Assembly (NCBI GenBank): GCA_934218695.1
Contig: CAKQDA010000017.1
Span: forward strand, 1 to 40,332
DNA: 40,332 nt
Origin: an uncultured Succinivibrio sp.
Lineage (GTDB): Bacteria; Pseudomonadota; Gammaproteobacteria; Enterobacterales; Succinivibrionaceae
Reading direction: 5' to 3'
Within the stretch, counting starts at the first letter, position 1; each line of letters begins with the position of its first letter. Made by a program: the position numbers and the translations under genes. Of this stretch, positions 25,566 through 35,191 are shown piece after piece. The notes under the pieces are model-generated. The model was not told the DNA's origin, did not search any database, and saw only the letters and a list, made by a program, of their open reading frames with translations.

Positions 25566-26801
25566 ATGGCTATTGTTCAACCAAAATCATTAGTATACAG
25601 AAAAGCTCTTGCTCATGTTTTTATCCTGGCTTTCCTGTGCCTCATCATGTTTCCTTTGCTCATGATTGTGGCAATTTCATTCCGTCAGGGAAACTTCTCT
25701 GTTGGTGACATTATTCCAAAGGCATCTACTTCAACTTTAGACCACTGGCGTCTGGCTTTGGGTTTTGATGTTGTGAAGTTAAACAGAGTATCTGGATCTA
25801 CAGTTAATGTAATCAATACAGATGACGGAAAAGTAAGATTCTATGTTACTTCAGAAGAAGATCCTTCTTTCCATAACTTCGTAACCGAGCCTTTTGCTCT
25901 TGCTGATGTTAAGAAACTTGATGAGGAAAGCACCTTATCTGTTGAAGGATATACCGATACTTCAGATGCAGAGGATGTCACCTATGCTGATGCGGCCACA
26001 ACTAAGGACATCTGCAAGGATGTTGCTATTAAATTAGTGATGAACTTAGGTGAAGGTGCTGATGCAGTTAAGTATGTCATTGACCAGAACGACAGGGCTG
26101 GTACTTCATATGGTGTATACAAGGAAAGCATCATTCCTCCTCCATTCCCAGTTTTACTGTGGTTATGGAACTCTGTTAAGGTTGCATTCATAACTGCATT
26201 CTTAATTATCTGCTTATCAACAACTTCAGCATATGCTTTTGCCAGAATGAAGTTTGCAGGTAAGACAGTTCTTTTAAACGGTATGTTAATTTTCCAGATG
26301 TTCCCTGCAGTGCTGGCACTGGTTGCTATCTATGCTCTGTTCGATAAGATTGGTGATTACATCCCATGGTTAGGTTTAAATACCCATGGTGGTCTGATCC
26401 TGTCTTATATGGGTGGTATTGCACTTCACATTTGGACAATTAAGGGTTATTTTGAGACCATCGATTCATCTCTTGAAGAAGCTGCCGCTATCGACGGTGC
26501 TACACCATGGCAGGCATTTAGATTGATTCTATTACCTCTATCAGTACCTATTCTTGCTGTGGTATTTATTCTAGCATTCATCGGTACCATTACTGAGGTT
26601 CCAGTAGCATCAGTACTACTTTTAGACATGAACGAGTTAACACTGGCTGTAGGTTCTCAGCAGTATCTGTATCCACAGAATTACCTGTGGGGCGATTTCG
26701 CAGCAGCTGCTGTTCTATCAGGTCTGCCAATTACCATTGTGTTCTTGTTAGCACAGCGTTGGTTAGTAGGTGGTTTGACCGCTGGTGGTGTAAAGGGTTA
26801 A
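25566..26801 (+). CDS. malG: Maltose ABC transporter permease MalG with an enlarged periplasmic loop
   Basis: A 411-residue inner-membrane subunit, against 296 in E. coli. Both ends align closely with E. coli Mal[28 protein letters not shown] at the start; [33 protein letters not shown], the EAA loop [20 protein letters not shown], and a C-terminus ending LTAGGVKG, the tail that reaches into MalK. The extra about 115 residues (roughly 71-188) sit in the first periplasmic loop and are acidic (many Asp/Glu), without a known motif. They are in frame and do not look like a mobile insertion. GAGGAG lies a little upstream of the ATG. Confidence 0.96.
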   Translation: MAIVQPKSLVYRKALAHVFILAFLCLIMFPLLMIVAISFRQGNFSVGDIIPKASTSTLDHWRLALGFDVVKLNRVSGSTVNVINTDDGKVRFYVTSEEDPSFHNFVTEPFALADVKKLDEESTLSVEGYTDTSDAEDVTYADAATTKDICKDVAIKLVMNLGEGADAVKYVIDQNDRAGTSYGVYKESIIPPPFPVLLWLWNSVKVAFITAFLIICLSTTSAYAFARMKFAGKTVLLNGMLIFQMFPAVLALVAIYALFDKIGDYIPWLGLNTHGGLILSYMGGIALHIWTIKGYFETIDSSLEEAAAIDGATPWQAFRLILLPLSVPILAVVFILAFIGTITEVPVASVLLLDMNELTLAVGSQQYLYPQNYLWGDFAAAAVLSGLPITIVFLLAQRWLVGGLTAGGVKG

Positions 26802-26848
26802 TCATAGGCTAATAGCTTTATTAAACGAATTTTAAAAGAGAGTAAATC

Positions 26849-28000
26849 ATGGCAGACGTATTATTAAGTAAAGTAAGAAAAAATTACAATCCTGCAATCT
26901 TAAAGGATACTTTACGTAACATTAACTTAGATATTAAAGACGGTGACTTCATTGTCTTCGTTGGTCCATCAGGATGTGGTAAATCAACTCTTCTGCGTAT
27001 GATCGCAGGTCTTGAGGATATAACTGAGGGTGACTTAAAGATTGACGGCAAGAGAGTTAACGATGTCCCACCTTCAGAGCGTAACATCGGAATGGTGTTC
27101 CAGTCATATGCTCTTTATCCTCATATGACAGTATTTGAGAACATGGCTTTTGGTCTGAAATTAAAGCACATGGATAAGAAGGAAATCATCCGTCGTGTAG
27201 TTCAGGCTGCTGATGTTTTAGGCCTAGAGGCATTCCTTGAGCGTAAGCCAAAGGCTCTGTCAGGTGGTCAGCGTCAGCGTGTTGCAATTGGTCGTTGCAT
27301 TGTTCAGAACCCTTCTGTGTTCCTGTTCGATGAGCCTCTGTCAAACCTTGATGCAGCTTTACGTGTAAAGATGCGTCTTGAGATTGCAAAACTGCACAAA
27401 GAATTAAATGCAACTATCATCTATGTTACCCATGATCAGGTTGAAGCTATGACTCTTGCAGACAAGATCTGCGTATTAAGCCCATTAAAGGCAAATGCTG
27501 AGTCTAACTTAGAGCAGTTCGGTTCACCATTAGACTTATACAACCATCCTGTAAATCTGTTCGTAGCTGGTTTCATCGGCTCTCCAAAGATGAACTTCCT
27601 AAAGGGTGAGATTCAGTCTATTGAAGAAGGTAAGTGTGTTGTTAAGTTAGTTACCGGTGAGCGTATCACTGCTGCAGTTGATGCTTCACGTTCTGATGTA
27701 GGTGCTAAGGTTATTCTTGGTGTTCGTCCAGAGCATCTGGTAAGCGCAGCTTCAGAAGCAGCTGATGGCGGTAAGGTTCAGGGTAAAGTTGAAGTAACTG
27801 AAAACCTTGGTGCTGAGTCCTTCTTATATATGAATTCAGGTGCTTCAGAGGTTGGAAGTGACTTTACTGTTAAATCAGATTCAGAACTTGAAGTAGGTCC
27901 TGGTGATGATTTCGTTGTAGGTATTCCATCAACAGCATGTCATTTATTTGATGCTGATGGTAAAGCATTCCCTCGTACAGCAGTGTACAAGAGAAGCTGA
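26849..28000 (+). CDS. malK: Maltose ABC transporter ATP-binding protein MalK
   Basis: The ATPase that drives the importer, 383 residues, as in the family. Walker [10 protein letters not shown] (39-47), Q-loop [13 protein letters not shown], signature [14 protein letters not shown] (about 135-148), Walker [14 protein letters not shown], and H-loop [14 protein letters not shown]. The C-terminal regulatory OB/TOBE domain begins near residue 235 and keeps NFLKGEI, GVRPEHL and [15 protein letters not shown]. In E. coli this domain binds MalT and IIAGlc; whether it does so here is unknown. Last gene of the operon. Confidence 0.97.
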   Translation: MADVLLSKVRKNYNPAILKDTLRNINLDIKDGDFIVFVGPSGCGKSTLLRMIAGLEDITEGDLKIDGKRVNDVPPSERNIGMVFQSYALYPHMTVFENMAFGLKLKHMDKKEIIRRVVQAADVLGLEAFLERKPKALSGGQRQRVAIGRCIVQNPSVFLFDEPLSNLDAALRVKMRLEIAKLHKELNATIIYVTHDQVEAMTLADKICVLSPLKANAESNLEQFGSPLDLYNHPVNLFVAGFIGSPKMNFLKGEIQSIEEGKCVVKLVTGERITAAVDASRSDVGAKVILGVRPEHLVSAASEAADGGKVQGKVEVTENLGAESFLYMNSGASEVGSDFTVKSDSELEVGPGDDFVVGIPSTACHLFDADGKAFPRTAVYKRS

Positions 28001-28034
28001 TGACAGCAGTCTAATCTGTCTATTTGCCAATTAA

Positions 28035-28108
28035 GGGAGCCGCAAGGCTCCCTGCGTTGAAAAGAATAATAAAAAAAGAGCAGAGTTCAAAAGAATTCTG
28101 CTCTTTTT
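28035..28108. terminator. Operon-end hairpins after malK
   Basis: First GGGAGCC-GCAA-GGCTCCC (28035-28052), a GC-rich tetraloop hairpin without Ts. Then AAAAAGAGCAGA (28073-28084) pairs with TCTGCTCTTTTT (28097-28108), a strong bidirectional terminator shared with the minus-strand gene that follows. Confidence 0.9.
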
Positions 28109-28129
28109 ATCTTATAAGCTAATTAAAAC

Positions 28130-28345
28130 TTATGCAGTAGTGTCGATGTTTGCTCCTAAAGAACCTTCTGCGTGTGCTACAGGCTGAACCTGAGGAGCTG
28201 CTGGTGCACTTGCCTGAATCTGCTGTGAAGTCTGTACAGCCCCTTCAAGAAGGGCAAGAGCCATCTGCCCCTGATTGTCATTAGAACGTTTGAGCATAGC
28301 AACATTCATTGCTTCCATGCCAAAATTAGAACTAATCTCGCTCAT
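28130..28345 (-). CDS. YjfB-like putative motility protein
   Basis: A 71-residue soluble protein. The stretch NVAMLKRSNDNQGQMALALL resembles the YjfB family of small putative motility proteins (a helix with an LKK..D.Q.QQ..ALL pattern). The C-terminal half is rich in Ala, Gln and Pro and probably disordered. A very strong Shine-Dalgarno, AGGAGG, precedes ATG 28345, indicating high expression. The chemoreceptor at 18.8 kb agrees with a motile cell. The family match is by pattern only and moderate. Confidence 0.7.
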   Translation of the reverse strand: MSEISSNFGMEAMNVAMLKRSNDNQGQMALALLEGAVQTSQQIQASAPAAPQVQPVAHAEGSLGANIDTTA

Positions 28346-28393
28346 AAATTTTCCTCCTACCTTTCACAGTTATCGGCAAAACCTGACTCAAAC

Positions 28394-29011
28394 TTAAATT
28401 TTAATTTTAAGGATCTTTGAAATTTCAGCTAAATTCTCATTTGTACCGGTAAACTGAACGGCATGTATTCCTCTTGATTTTGCAACCTCCACATTCTTAA
28501 TGTTGTCATCCATGAAAAATGTTTCTTCCGGTTTTAAGTTGTATCTTTCAAGTAAAGTCAGGTAGATGCCCTTTTCTGGTTTAATCATTTTTTCTTCGCC
28601 TGAAACTACAATTCCTTCAAAGCTCTGCAGAAATTTGTAGGTATTAAAGGCATATGGGAAAGTTTCTGCAGACCAGTTTGTTAATCCGTAAACCTTAAAT
28701 CTGCCAGCTTCCTGAACTGCTTTTAGAACCTTCATTCCAGATTCAATTTCACCCTTTAGCATGGTTTCCCAGCCTTTTCTGTACAGGTTGATTTGATCTT
28801 TGTATTCAGGATGTTCTTCTGACAGCTCTTTCATGCACTCTTCAAAGGTACGGCCTCTATCCATTTGAGAGTTCCATGTGGATGTAACAATGTTCTTAAT
28901 GAAATACTCCATTTTCTCATCATCATTGAAAACAGAAGAGTAGAAATAACGTGGATTCCAGTCTAAAAGTACTCCACCAAAATCAAAAACTACATTTTTA
29001 ATTGTTGTCAC
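28394..29011 (-). CDS. HAD-superfamily phosphatase (YihX-like)
   Basis: A 205-residue cytosolic hydrolase of HAD subfamily IA. Motif I is VFDFGGVLLDWNP (nucleophile Asp; the usual second Asp of DxD is replaced by Gly, as in YihX-type members), motif II is GLTNWSAE, motif III is MIKPEKGIY, and motif IV is FFMDDNIKNVEVAKSRG. It has a helical cap (about 15-85) that would set the substrate. YihX itself acts on sugar phosphates such as glucose-1-phosphate, which would fit the maltodextrin operon nearby, but the substrate here is inferred. The start is GTG 29009-29011 with GGAG just upstream. Confidence 0.88.
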   Translation of the reverse strand: MTTIKNVVFDFGGVLLDWNPRYFYSSVFNDDEKMEYFIKNIVTSTWNSQMDRGRTFEECMKELSEEHPEYKDQINLYRKGWETMLKGEIESGMKVLKAVQEAGRFKVYGLTNWSAETFPYAFNTYKFLQSFEGIVVSGEEKMIKPEKGIYLTLLERYNLKPEETFFMDDNIKNVEVAKSRGIHAVQFTGTNENLAEISKILKIKI

Positions 29012-29320
29012 TTTAATTCTCCAAATAAGACAACCAACAAACTGATTTTATTTTAATCGAGATTTTTCAAATTTTCTTAGAATTTCTATATTTATGTGCT
29101 AGAGAATGTGTTTTTCTTAGCCTTAAATTTTAGGAATTGAAAAAAGTGTCATTTGTACAGAGCAATGTTAAATTCTGCCGACTAGAACAATATTTTGTTT
29201 TACTTGTTGTTGTAAAATTACAGTTTCGTTTGGAGCTTCTTTTGTCTAATCAGTCCAATTCTGAAGGATAAAAATGCTTCTGATTTTATACACTGACAGT
29301 AAATTTTTCAGGTACATTTT
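29012..29320. other. Divergent intergenic region between the HAD gene and gpt
   Basis: About 310 AT-rich bases. No ORF, structured RNA or convincing promoter pair was picked out. Confidence 0.4.
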
Positions 29321-29746
29321 ATGAAAGAATTCATCAGCTTTGACACATATGCAAAAGATGCTATTAAGCTTGCTGATATGATCAAAAAGACCGGACGTAC
29401 ATTCAGATCTATTATCGTCATCACACGTGGAGGTCTTTTCCCTGCAACCATACTGAGCGCTCAGCTGAATATCAAGAAAATTGATACCTACTGTCTTGCC
29501 TCCTACGCAAACAAGATAGGAGGGAAAATACAGGAACTGAAAAAGCCTGTTATCGAGACTGAAAATGCTCTTTTTGTCGATGATCTTTCTGACTCTGGCA
29601 ATACTGCACGATATGTTAAATCTGTGTATCCAGATGCTTTTTTTGCCTGTGTATATGTAAAAGAAAAAGGAAAGGAATTTCCAGATTTATATGTAAAAGA
29701 ATTTCCTCAGGATACCTGGCTTATTCAGCCCTGGGAAATTGACTGA
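29321..29746 (+). CDS. gpt: Xanthine-guanine phosphoribosyltransferase
   Basis: Converts xanthine or guanine with PRPP to the nucleotide in purine salvage, at the inner face of the membrane. A 141-residue protein. The PRPP loop is LFVDDLSDSGNTARYV, and IVITRGGLFPATILSAQL and FPQDTWLIQPWEID match E. coli Gpt (about 152 residues). The difference in length lies in the middle loop. No good ribosome-binding site is seen at the ATG, but the conserved N-terminus makes it the likely start. It stands alone. Confidence 0.92.
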   Translation: MKEFISFDTYAKDAIKLADMIKKTGRTFRSIIVITRGGLFPATILSAQLNIKKIDTYCLASYANKIGGKIQELKKPVIETENALFVDDLSDSGNTARYVKSVYPDAFFACVYVKEKGKEFPDLYVKEFPQDTWLIQPWEID

Positions 29747-29963
29747 CCGTGACCTGAATTACTGTTGCTGATTATATTTTCATTATCTGTTTATAAGCTA
29801 ATTTTTACGTTTTCTCTTATGATGCATGAAGACCTTTCTTTATGAAAATTGTTCTAAATTTGCTAATAAATAGCTTATGAGAGAGATATTTGCTAAAATG
29901 CGTTCAAGTTTTTTTATAAAATCGTTTTTTGTATTTTATAAAGCTGTGTTTGGGGGAATAATT

Positions 29964-30698
29964 ATGAAAAAGGCTTTACTGATTGGTGCACTTACCTTAT
30001 GCACTTCAATTTCATTAGCAAATGCTGAAACATTAAAATTTGGTACTGAAGCTACTTTTGCTCCATTTGAGTTTACAGATGATAAAGCAAACATCATCGG
30101 CTACGATGTAGATATTATCAAGGCCATTGGTGAAGCTGAAGGTTTTGATGTTCAGGTAGTGAATATGCCTTTTGATTCACTGATTCCTGGTGTATTAACT
30201 GCTCAGTTAGATGGTGCTATTGCAGGTATTTCAATTACTGAAGAGCGTGCAAAGCAGGTTGCCTTCTCTGATCCTTACTATAAGTCCGGCATCAGTGCCA
30301 TTGTAAGAACTTCTGATGAAAAGAAGTATCCAACCTTAGCTTCTTTAAACAAATCAAGACTTTGTGCTCAGATAGGTACTACAGGCGCCAACTATGCCAA
30401 AGAACTGTCTGGAAATGTAGGTACTTACAATACAGTTCCAGAAGCTTTCATGGAGTTAAAGAACAAGGGCTGCGAAGCTGTTGTAAATGACAGACCTGTA
30501 AATCTTTACTTCTTACAGACAAAAAAAGACACTTCATATGTTGAGGTAAAGGATCTGGCAAACGGTGAAGATTACGGCATTGTAGTTTCCAAGAAGAACC
30601 AAAAGGTTTTAAAGAAACTTAATGACGGTTTAAAGAAGATCCGTGAGAACGGTACTTTTGCAAAGATCCATGAGAAGTGGTTCTTGGTTAAGGAATAA
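29964..30698 (+). CDS. Polar amino-acid ABC importer, periplasmic binding protein
   Basis: Periplasmic receptor of the SBP family 3 (ArtJ/HisJ/GlnH type), 244 residues. Signal peptide MKKALLIGALTLCTSISLANA is visible. Family blocks: LKFGTEATFAPFEFTDDKANIIGYDVDI, with the alpha-amino-acid contacts, DGAIAGISITEERAKQVAFSDPYY, and a C-terminal WFLVKE. The start at ATG 29964 follows GGGGGA at 29952-29957; the longer reading from 29877 adds a poor N-terminus. It is closest in style to arginine/lysine receptors, but the substrate is not certain. A hairpin separates it from the permease gene. Confidence 0.93.
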   Translation: MKKALLIGALTLCTSISLANAETLKFGTEATFAPFEFTDDKANIIGYDVDIIKAIGEAEGFDVQVVNMPFDSLIPGVLTAQLDGAIAGISITEERAKQVAFSDPYYKSGISAIVRTSDEKKYPTLASLNKSRLCAQIGTTGANYAKELSGNVGTYNTVPEAFMELKNKGCEAVVNDRPVNLYFLQTKKDTSYVEVKDLANGEDYGIVVSKKNQKVLKKLNDGLKKIRENGTFAKIHEKWFLVKE

Positions 30699-30710
30699 CT
30701 GAATATAAAC

Positions 30711-30726
30711 GGGCACGTCAGTGCCC
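30711..30726 (+). other. Hairpin between binding-protein and permease genes
   Basis: GGGCAC-GTCA-GTGCCC, a 6-bp GC-rich stem with a tetraloop, 13 bases past the stop. A short TTAT tail only, so it may act on mRNA stability more than as a terminator. Confidence 0.7.
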
Positions 30727-30747
30727 TTATACATAAGAAAAATAACA

Positions 30748-31434
30748 ATGAATTCAATTATTGAATATTTTCAGACTATTGATATTGATTTTGTAACCAG
30801 TACTTTAAAATTACTGTTGACTGGTGCTCTGGTTACTCTGGAGATCACTTTAGTAGCTGTTACCTGCGGTGTCCTCATTGGTCTTTTTGTAGGTATTGCC
30901 GAGCTTTCAAATTACAGGATCTTAAAATACCCTGCAAAAGTGTATGTAGATATAATCCGCGGAACCCCTCTGCTTGTTCAGATCTTTATTATCTATTTTG
31001 CACTGCCTGCTCTTTTGGGTGTAAGAATTGAGCCTTACATTGCAGCTGTGGTTGCCTGCTCCATTAACTCTGGTGCCTATGTGGCAGAAATTTTCAGAGC
31101 CGGTATTCAGTCAATTGACAAAGGTCAGTTTGAGGCAGGTCGCTCTTTAGGTTTAACCTGGTCTCAGACCATGAGAAAGATTGTGATCCCTCAGGCCTTC
31201 CGTCGTACTATTCCACAGCTTGGTAATGAGTTCATTGCCATGCTTAAGGATTCATCATTAGTATCAGTAATCGGCTTTGAGGAATTAACAAGAAAAGGTC
31301 AGTTAATTATTGCAGCAACCTATAGATCATTTGAAATCTGGACTGCTGTTGCCATTATCTATTTGATCATGACTTTAACTATCAGCCGTTTGGTTGCATA
31401 CCTTGAGAAAAAATATAATTCTAAAGGACACTAA
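30748..31434 (+). CDS. Polar amino-acid ABC importer, permease
   Basis: A 228-residue inner-membrane subunit of the HisMQ/GlnP family with about five helices. [18 protein letters not shown], then the EAA loop [20 protein letters not shown] with [20 protein letters not shown] and DSSLVSVIG are typical. The start at ATG 30748 ([15 protein letters not shown]) fits the family better than GTG 30721, which is part of the hairpin. No strong ribosome-binding site is seen. The ATPase gene starts five bases after the stop. Confidence 0.94.
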   Translation: MNSIIEYFQTIDIDFVTSTLKLLLTGALVTLEITLVAVTCGVLIGLFVGIAELSNYRILKYPAKVYVDIIRGTPLLVQIFIIYFALPALLGVRIEPYIAAVVACSINSGAYVAEIFRAGIQSIDKGQFEAGRSLGLTWSQTMRKIVIPQAFRRTIPQLGNEFIAMLKDSSLVSVIGFEELTRKGQLIIAATYRSFEIWTAVAIIYLIMTLTISRLVAYLEKKYNSKGH

Positions 31435-31439
31435 CTGTA

Positions 31440-32159
31440 ATGATTATCATAAAAGATCTCTACAAAAGTTACGGCAGTAATCAGATCTTAAAAGGAATAG
31501 ATCTGCACGTAAAGAAAAGCGAAGTTGTCGTTGTAATCGGTCCGTCCGGTTCTGGTAAGAGTACACTTTTAAGATGTGTAAACTATCTTGAAGTGCCAAC
31601 ATCAGGTACTATTACCATCAACCAGGAAACTATTACCAAAAAGACTGATATTAATCACATCAGAGCTGAAGTTGGAATGGTGTTCCAGCATTTCAATCTG
31701 TTTCCTCATATGACAGTGATGGACAACATTACTGTAGCTCCAATCAATGTTAGAAAAAAGAGCAAGGATGAAGCTGAAACAAAAGCCATGGAGCTTTTAG
31801 AGCGTGTTGGATTAGCTGATAAGGCAAAGGCTTATCCTGATCAGTTGTCAGGTGGTCAGCAGCAGCGCGTGGCCATTGCCAGAGCTTTGGCTATGGAGCC
31901 TCAGGTAATGCTTTTTGATGAACCTACCTCTGCTCTTGATCCTGAAATGGTTAATGAAGTTTTAGATGTAATGAAGGATCTGGCTCATTCAGGCATGACT
32001 ATGATGTGTGTTACCCACGAGATGGGATTTGCCCGTCAGGTAGCCGACAGGGTCCTGTTTGTTGATCAGGGTAAGATCCTGGAAGATACTACTCCTGAGC
32101 AGTTATTTTCAAATCCTCAGCATGAAAGAACCAAAGAGTTCTTAGCTAAGATTTTATAA
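31440..32159 (+). CDS. Polar amino-acid ABC importer, ATP-binding subunit
   Basis: A 239-residue ATPase of the GlnQ/HisP/ArtP class. Walker [10 protein letters not shown] (about 34-42), Q-loop [13 protein letters not shown], signature [16 protein letters not shown], Walker [16 protein letters not shown]-loop [16 protein letters not shown]. One permease gene only is present, so the complex is probably a permease homodimer with two copies of this subunit. A terminator-like hairpin follows. Confidence 0.96.
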   Translation: MIIIKDLYKSYGSNQILKGIDLHVKKSEVVVVIGPSGSGKSTLLRCVNYLEVPTSGTITINQETITKKTDINHIRAEVGMVFQHFNLFPHMTVMDNITVAPINVRKKSKDEAETKAMELLERVGLADKAKAYPDQLSGGQQQRVAIARALAMEPQVMLFDEPTSALDPEMVNEVLDVMKDLAHSGMTMMCVTHEMGFARQVADRVLFVDQGKILEDTTPEQLFSNPQHERTKEFLAKIL

Positions 32160-32177
32160 TTATTATTCAAATCTGCC

Positions 32178-32210
32178 TGTGAAGGTTGGGGGTGGCTCCT
32201 GACCTTCACA
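32178..32210 (+). terminator. Hairpin at the end of the amino-acid importer operon
   Basis: TGTGAAGGT (32178-32186) pairs with ACCTTCACA (32202-32210), a 9-bp stem followed by TTTAAAC. Confidence 0.75.
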
Positions 32211-32410
32211 TTTAAACTCTCCAGAATATTAGTCCACAAAATTCGCCTGTTATCTCAAATAACATTACCTCACTGAATAAAAATATTGAGTTAACGACCA
32301 AATCTATTATAACTAATTGAAATTTAACAAAATATATATTTACCAAAAGCCCTTTTAAAAAAACTGCATTTGTTTATAATTCAGCAAAACGCATTTATAA
32401 GGCGACCTTT

Positions 32411-33829
32411 ATGTCAAATACAGAAATATCAACTCATTCTAGATATACAGCACCAACTCATGGATTGTTCTCTCTGAGCTGGCCTATATTTATTGATCTT
32501 GCAATGCATTATCTTACCGCTACTATAAATATTTACATGGTAAGTATGATTTCTTTGCAAGCTGTGGCTGAGCTTAATGTCGGTACTCAGGCATTTCAGC
32601 TGGCTTTTACCTTATTCAATTTCGTCAACATTGGTGTCTGTGTCTGCTGTGCACAGGCATTAGGAAACGGAAATAAAAGCATTGTACGAAGAGTCATTCA
32701 CATGGGACTCGGACTTAACATTGTCTGGGGCATCTGTATTGTACTTGTATGTTTCTCTGGAGCAGGTGTTATCTGTAAAATCATGAATATCCCTCCGGAT
32801 ATTTTTCACACCTCCAAAGAATATCTGATGCTTATTTCATTTACTTTTTTTGCAGAAGCCATAAATCTTTGTGCCAGTGCAATCTTAAGAGCTCACGGAT
32901 GTACCCGTGATCCTATGTATGTGAATATTGCCGGTAATATTATTATCATTTTTGGCAACTACATTCTCTTATTTGGTAACTTTGGTGTTCCTGCTCTTGG
33001 TATTTACGGTGTGGCAGTAAGCACACTTGTTTCGAGATTTTTAGCTGTAGGCTTCCTCTATTACCTCATGGTAAAGAGAACCAAGGTAAAGATTGTTCCT
33101 AAATTCTTTTTTATAATCAAGAAAAAGGTCTTAAAACAGATATTCTCTGTTGGACTGCCTGGAGCTGGTGAGAATTTAACCTGGCAGCTGCAGTTTTTAT
33201 TTATGACCTCAATTGTAGGCACATTTGGTACTGTTGCTTTAGCAACACAGGGTATTTATGCCCAGATGTGCGGTCTTATCATGCTGTTCTCAATCTCTGT
33301 TGGTATGGGTACAGAAATTCTGGTATCACATTATGCCGGAGCCATGCAGTTCAACCTTGCAAACAGACAGCTTTTGCATTCTGTAAAAATGGGCATGCTG
33401 ATTACAGCTTTACTGTCAGTCAACATTCCATTCTGGCTTGGAGATACTGTTTTATCAATCTTTACAGATGATCCAAGAGTTTTTGAAATGGCAAGACCAA
33501 TTTTCTATGTGTCTGTAGTAATGGAAGTTGGAAGAATTCTGAATATCATTATCATTAACTCCTTAAGAGCGGTTGGCGACACGAGATTCCCTGTGATCAT
33601 GGCTGTACTTTCCATGTGGGGTGTGTCTGTAACAATTGGCACTTTCCTGAGTGTATATATGCACATGGGCCTGCTTGGTGTCTGGATAGGCTTCTGCTGT
33701 GACGAATGCTCTCGTGGCGTGATCATGCTTATCAGATGGAAAACTAAAGGCTGGGTTAAGGCTGCAAAACGCAACTACCGCATAAACTACATGAAGAAAA
33801 AGGTTCAGAAACCAGCTCTTAAAGCGTAA
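32411..33829 (+). CDS. MATE-family multidrug/cation efflux carrier
   Basis: A 472-residue inner-membrane carrier with about 12 helices in two similar halves. The N-terminal half begins LFSLSWPIFIDLAMHYLTAT and has the MATE pattern of small and polar residues in the first helices. The second half begins with FSVGLPGAGENLTWQLQFLF, as expected for the repeat. NILIINSLRAVGDTRFPV-like text (IIIINSLRAVGDTRFPVIMA) near the end is a common family block. The substrate and coupling ion cannot be told. GGCGACC lies before ATG 32411. It is a single gene. Confidence 0.92.
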   Translation: MSNTEISTHSRYTAPTHGLFSLSWPIFIDLAMHYLTATINIYMVSMISLQAVAELNVGTQAFQLAFTLFNFVNIGVCVCCAQALGNGNKSIVRRVIHMGLGLNIVWGICIVLVCFSGAGVICKIMNIPPDIFHTSKEYLMLISFTFFAEAINLCASAILRAHGCTRDPMYVNIAGNIIIIFGNYILLFGNFGVPALGIYGVAVSTLVSRFLAVGFLYYLMVKRTKVKIVPKFFFIIKKKVLKQIFSVGLPGAGENLTWQLQFLFMTSIVGTFGTVALATQGIYAQMCGLIMLFSISVGMGTEILVSHYAGAMQFNLANRQLLHSVKMGMLITALLSVNIPFWLGDTVLSIFTDDPRVFEMARPIFYVSVVMEVGRILNIIIINSLRAVGDTRFPVIMAVLSMWGVSVTIGTFLSVYMHMGLLGVWIGFCCDECSRGVIMLIRWKTKGWVKAAKRNYRINYMKKKVQKPALKA

Positions 33830-33918
33830 TTCACACTTTTGGATCGTTTTTTTTGAGTGTTTAAGATATAAATTTTTGTGATATAGTTAATCAAATTTTA
33901 TTGTTAACAGGTGGAAAC

Positions 33919-35115
33919 ATGTTTTTTGATCGTATAGAAGCTGCTCCTGCAGATCCAATCTTAGGTTTAACTGACGCATACAAGAAGGATCTTAACAAGG
34001 ATAAGGTTAATTTAGGTGTTGGTGTATATCAGAACAACGAAGGTAAAACAGTTATTCTAAACTGCGTAAAGGCAGCTGAAAAGGTTTTACTGGATACTGA
34101 GGAGACCAAGTCATACTTGCCTATTACTGGCCTTCCTGAGTATGGCCGTCTGGCACGTGAGTTAATCTTTGGTGCAGGTTCCGAGCTGGTTGACGGTGGA
34201 AGAGCAGTTTCATGCCACTGCCCTGGTGGTACCGGTGCTCTGCGTATCGGTGCAGATTTCCTGCATCAGCAGAACATTGCAAGCACAATCTGGATTTCAG
34301 ATCCAACCTGGGCTAACCACTATCAGATCGCTAAATCAGCAGGTTTAAAATTTGAGCGTTATCCTTACTATGACAGAGCTAATCACAATTTAGCATTTGA
34401 CAGAATGCTTGAGACTCTGTCTCAGGCTAAAGAGGGTGATGTTGTTCTAATGCATGCCTGCTGTCACAACCCTACTGGTATCGATCCTACTCATGAGCAG
34501 TGGGAGCAGATCGCAAAATTCATCGCTGACAAGAAGCTGATCCCATTTATTGACTTTGCTTATCAGGGATTTGGTAGCGGTATTGATGAGGATGCCTTTG
34601 GTGTTCGCACTATTGCCAAGTACAACAAGGAAATGCTGATTGCAAGCTCATTCTCAAAGAATTTTGGCTTGTACAATGAGCGTGTAGGTGTGTTAACTGT
34701 TGTATCAGCAGATGCTGAAACTGCAGCTAAGGTACTGTCACAGGTTAAGATTTCAGTTCGTACTGCTATTTCAAACCCTCCAGCACACGGTGAAAAAGTT
34801 GTAACAACTATCCTTTCAGACAAGAACTTACGTGCTCAGTGGGAAGAAGAGTTAAAGGGGATGAGAGATCGTATCCATCAGATGCGTTCACTGTTATCTG
34901 AGAAGTTAAAGGCTGCAGGTGCTGGTGATTTTGACTTCATCAATGAGCAGAACGGTATGTTCTCATTCTCAGGCCTTGATAAGGATCAGGTTGAGGCTTT
35001 ACGTAAAGATTTCGGTATCTACATTGTAGGTTCAGGCCGTATCTGTGTTGCTGGTATCAACACCAATAACATCGATAAGGTTGTGTCTGCAATTACAGCT
35101 GTTGTAAAGAAGTAA
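33919..35115 (+). CDS. aspC: Aspartate/aromatic aminotransferase
   Basis: PLP enzyme interconverting aspartate or aromatic amino acids with their 2-oxo acids, in the cytosol. A 398-residue protein of the class I AspC/TyrB type. MFFDRIEAAPADPILGLTDA at the start, Lys247 in SSFSKNFGLYNERVG as the PLP lysine, HACCHNPTGIDPT, IDFAYQGFGSG, and GRICVAGIN with the substrate Arg near the C-terminus. AspC and TyrB are hard to separate by sequence; AspC is the better guess. The start at ATG 33919 follows AGGTGG, and the longer reading from 33901 is rejected. Strong codon bias suggests high expression. Confidence 0.92.
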   Translation: MFFDRIEAAPADPILGLTDAYKKDLNKDKVNLGVGVYQNNEGKTVILNCVKAAEKVLLDTEETKSYLPITGLPEYGRLARELIFGAGSELVDGGRAVSCHCPGGTGALRIGADFLHQQNIASTIWISDPTWANHYQIAKSAGLKFERYPYYDRANHNLAFDRMLETLSQAKEGDVVLMHACCHNPTGIDPTHEQWEQIAKFIADKKLIPFIDFAYQGFGSGIDEDAFGVRTIAKYNKEMLIASSFSKNFGLYNERVGVLTVVSADAETAAKVLSQVKISVRTAISNPPAHGEKVVTTILSDKNLRAQWEEELKGMRDRIHQMRSLLSEKLKAAGAGDFDFINEQNGMFSFSGLDKDQVEALRKDFGIYIVGSGRICVAGINTNNIDKVVSAITAVVKK

Positions 35116-35141
35116 ATATTCTTTTTATTTAACTTAGATCC

Positions 35142-35174
35142 AAAGCCTGCTCTCTTAAACATGCAGGCTTTTTT
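35142..35174 (+). terminator. Terminator of aspC
   Basis: AAAGCCTGC (35142-35150) pairs with GCAGGCTTT (35163-35171), and Ts follow to 35174. Confidence 0.88.
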
Positions 35175-35191
35175 GTTTTCGAGGCAAAAAT

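Noticed and set aside
25776..26129. MalG insert as a mobile insertion or frameshift
   Set aside because: The frame is kept, codon use matches the rest of the gene, and no repeats flank it.
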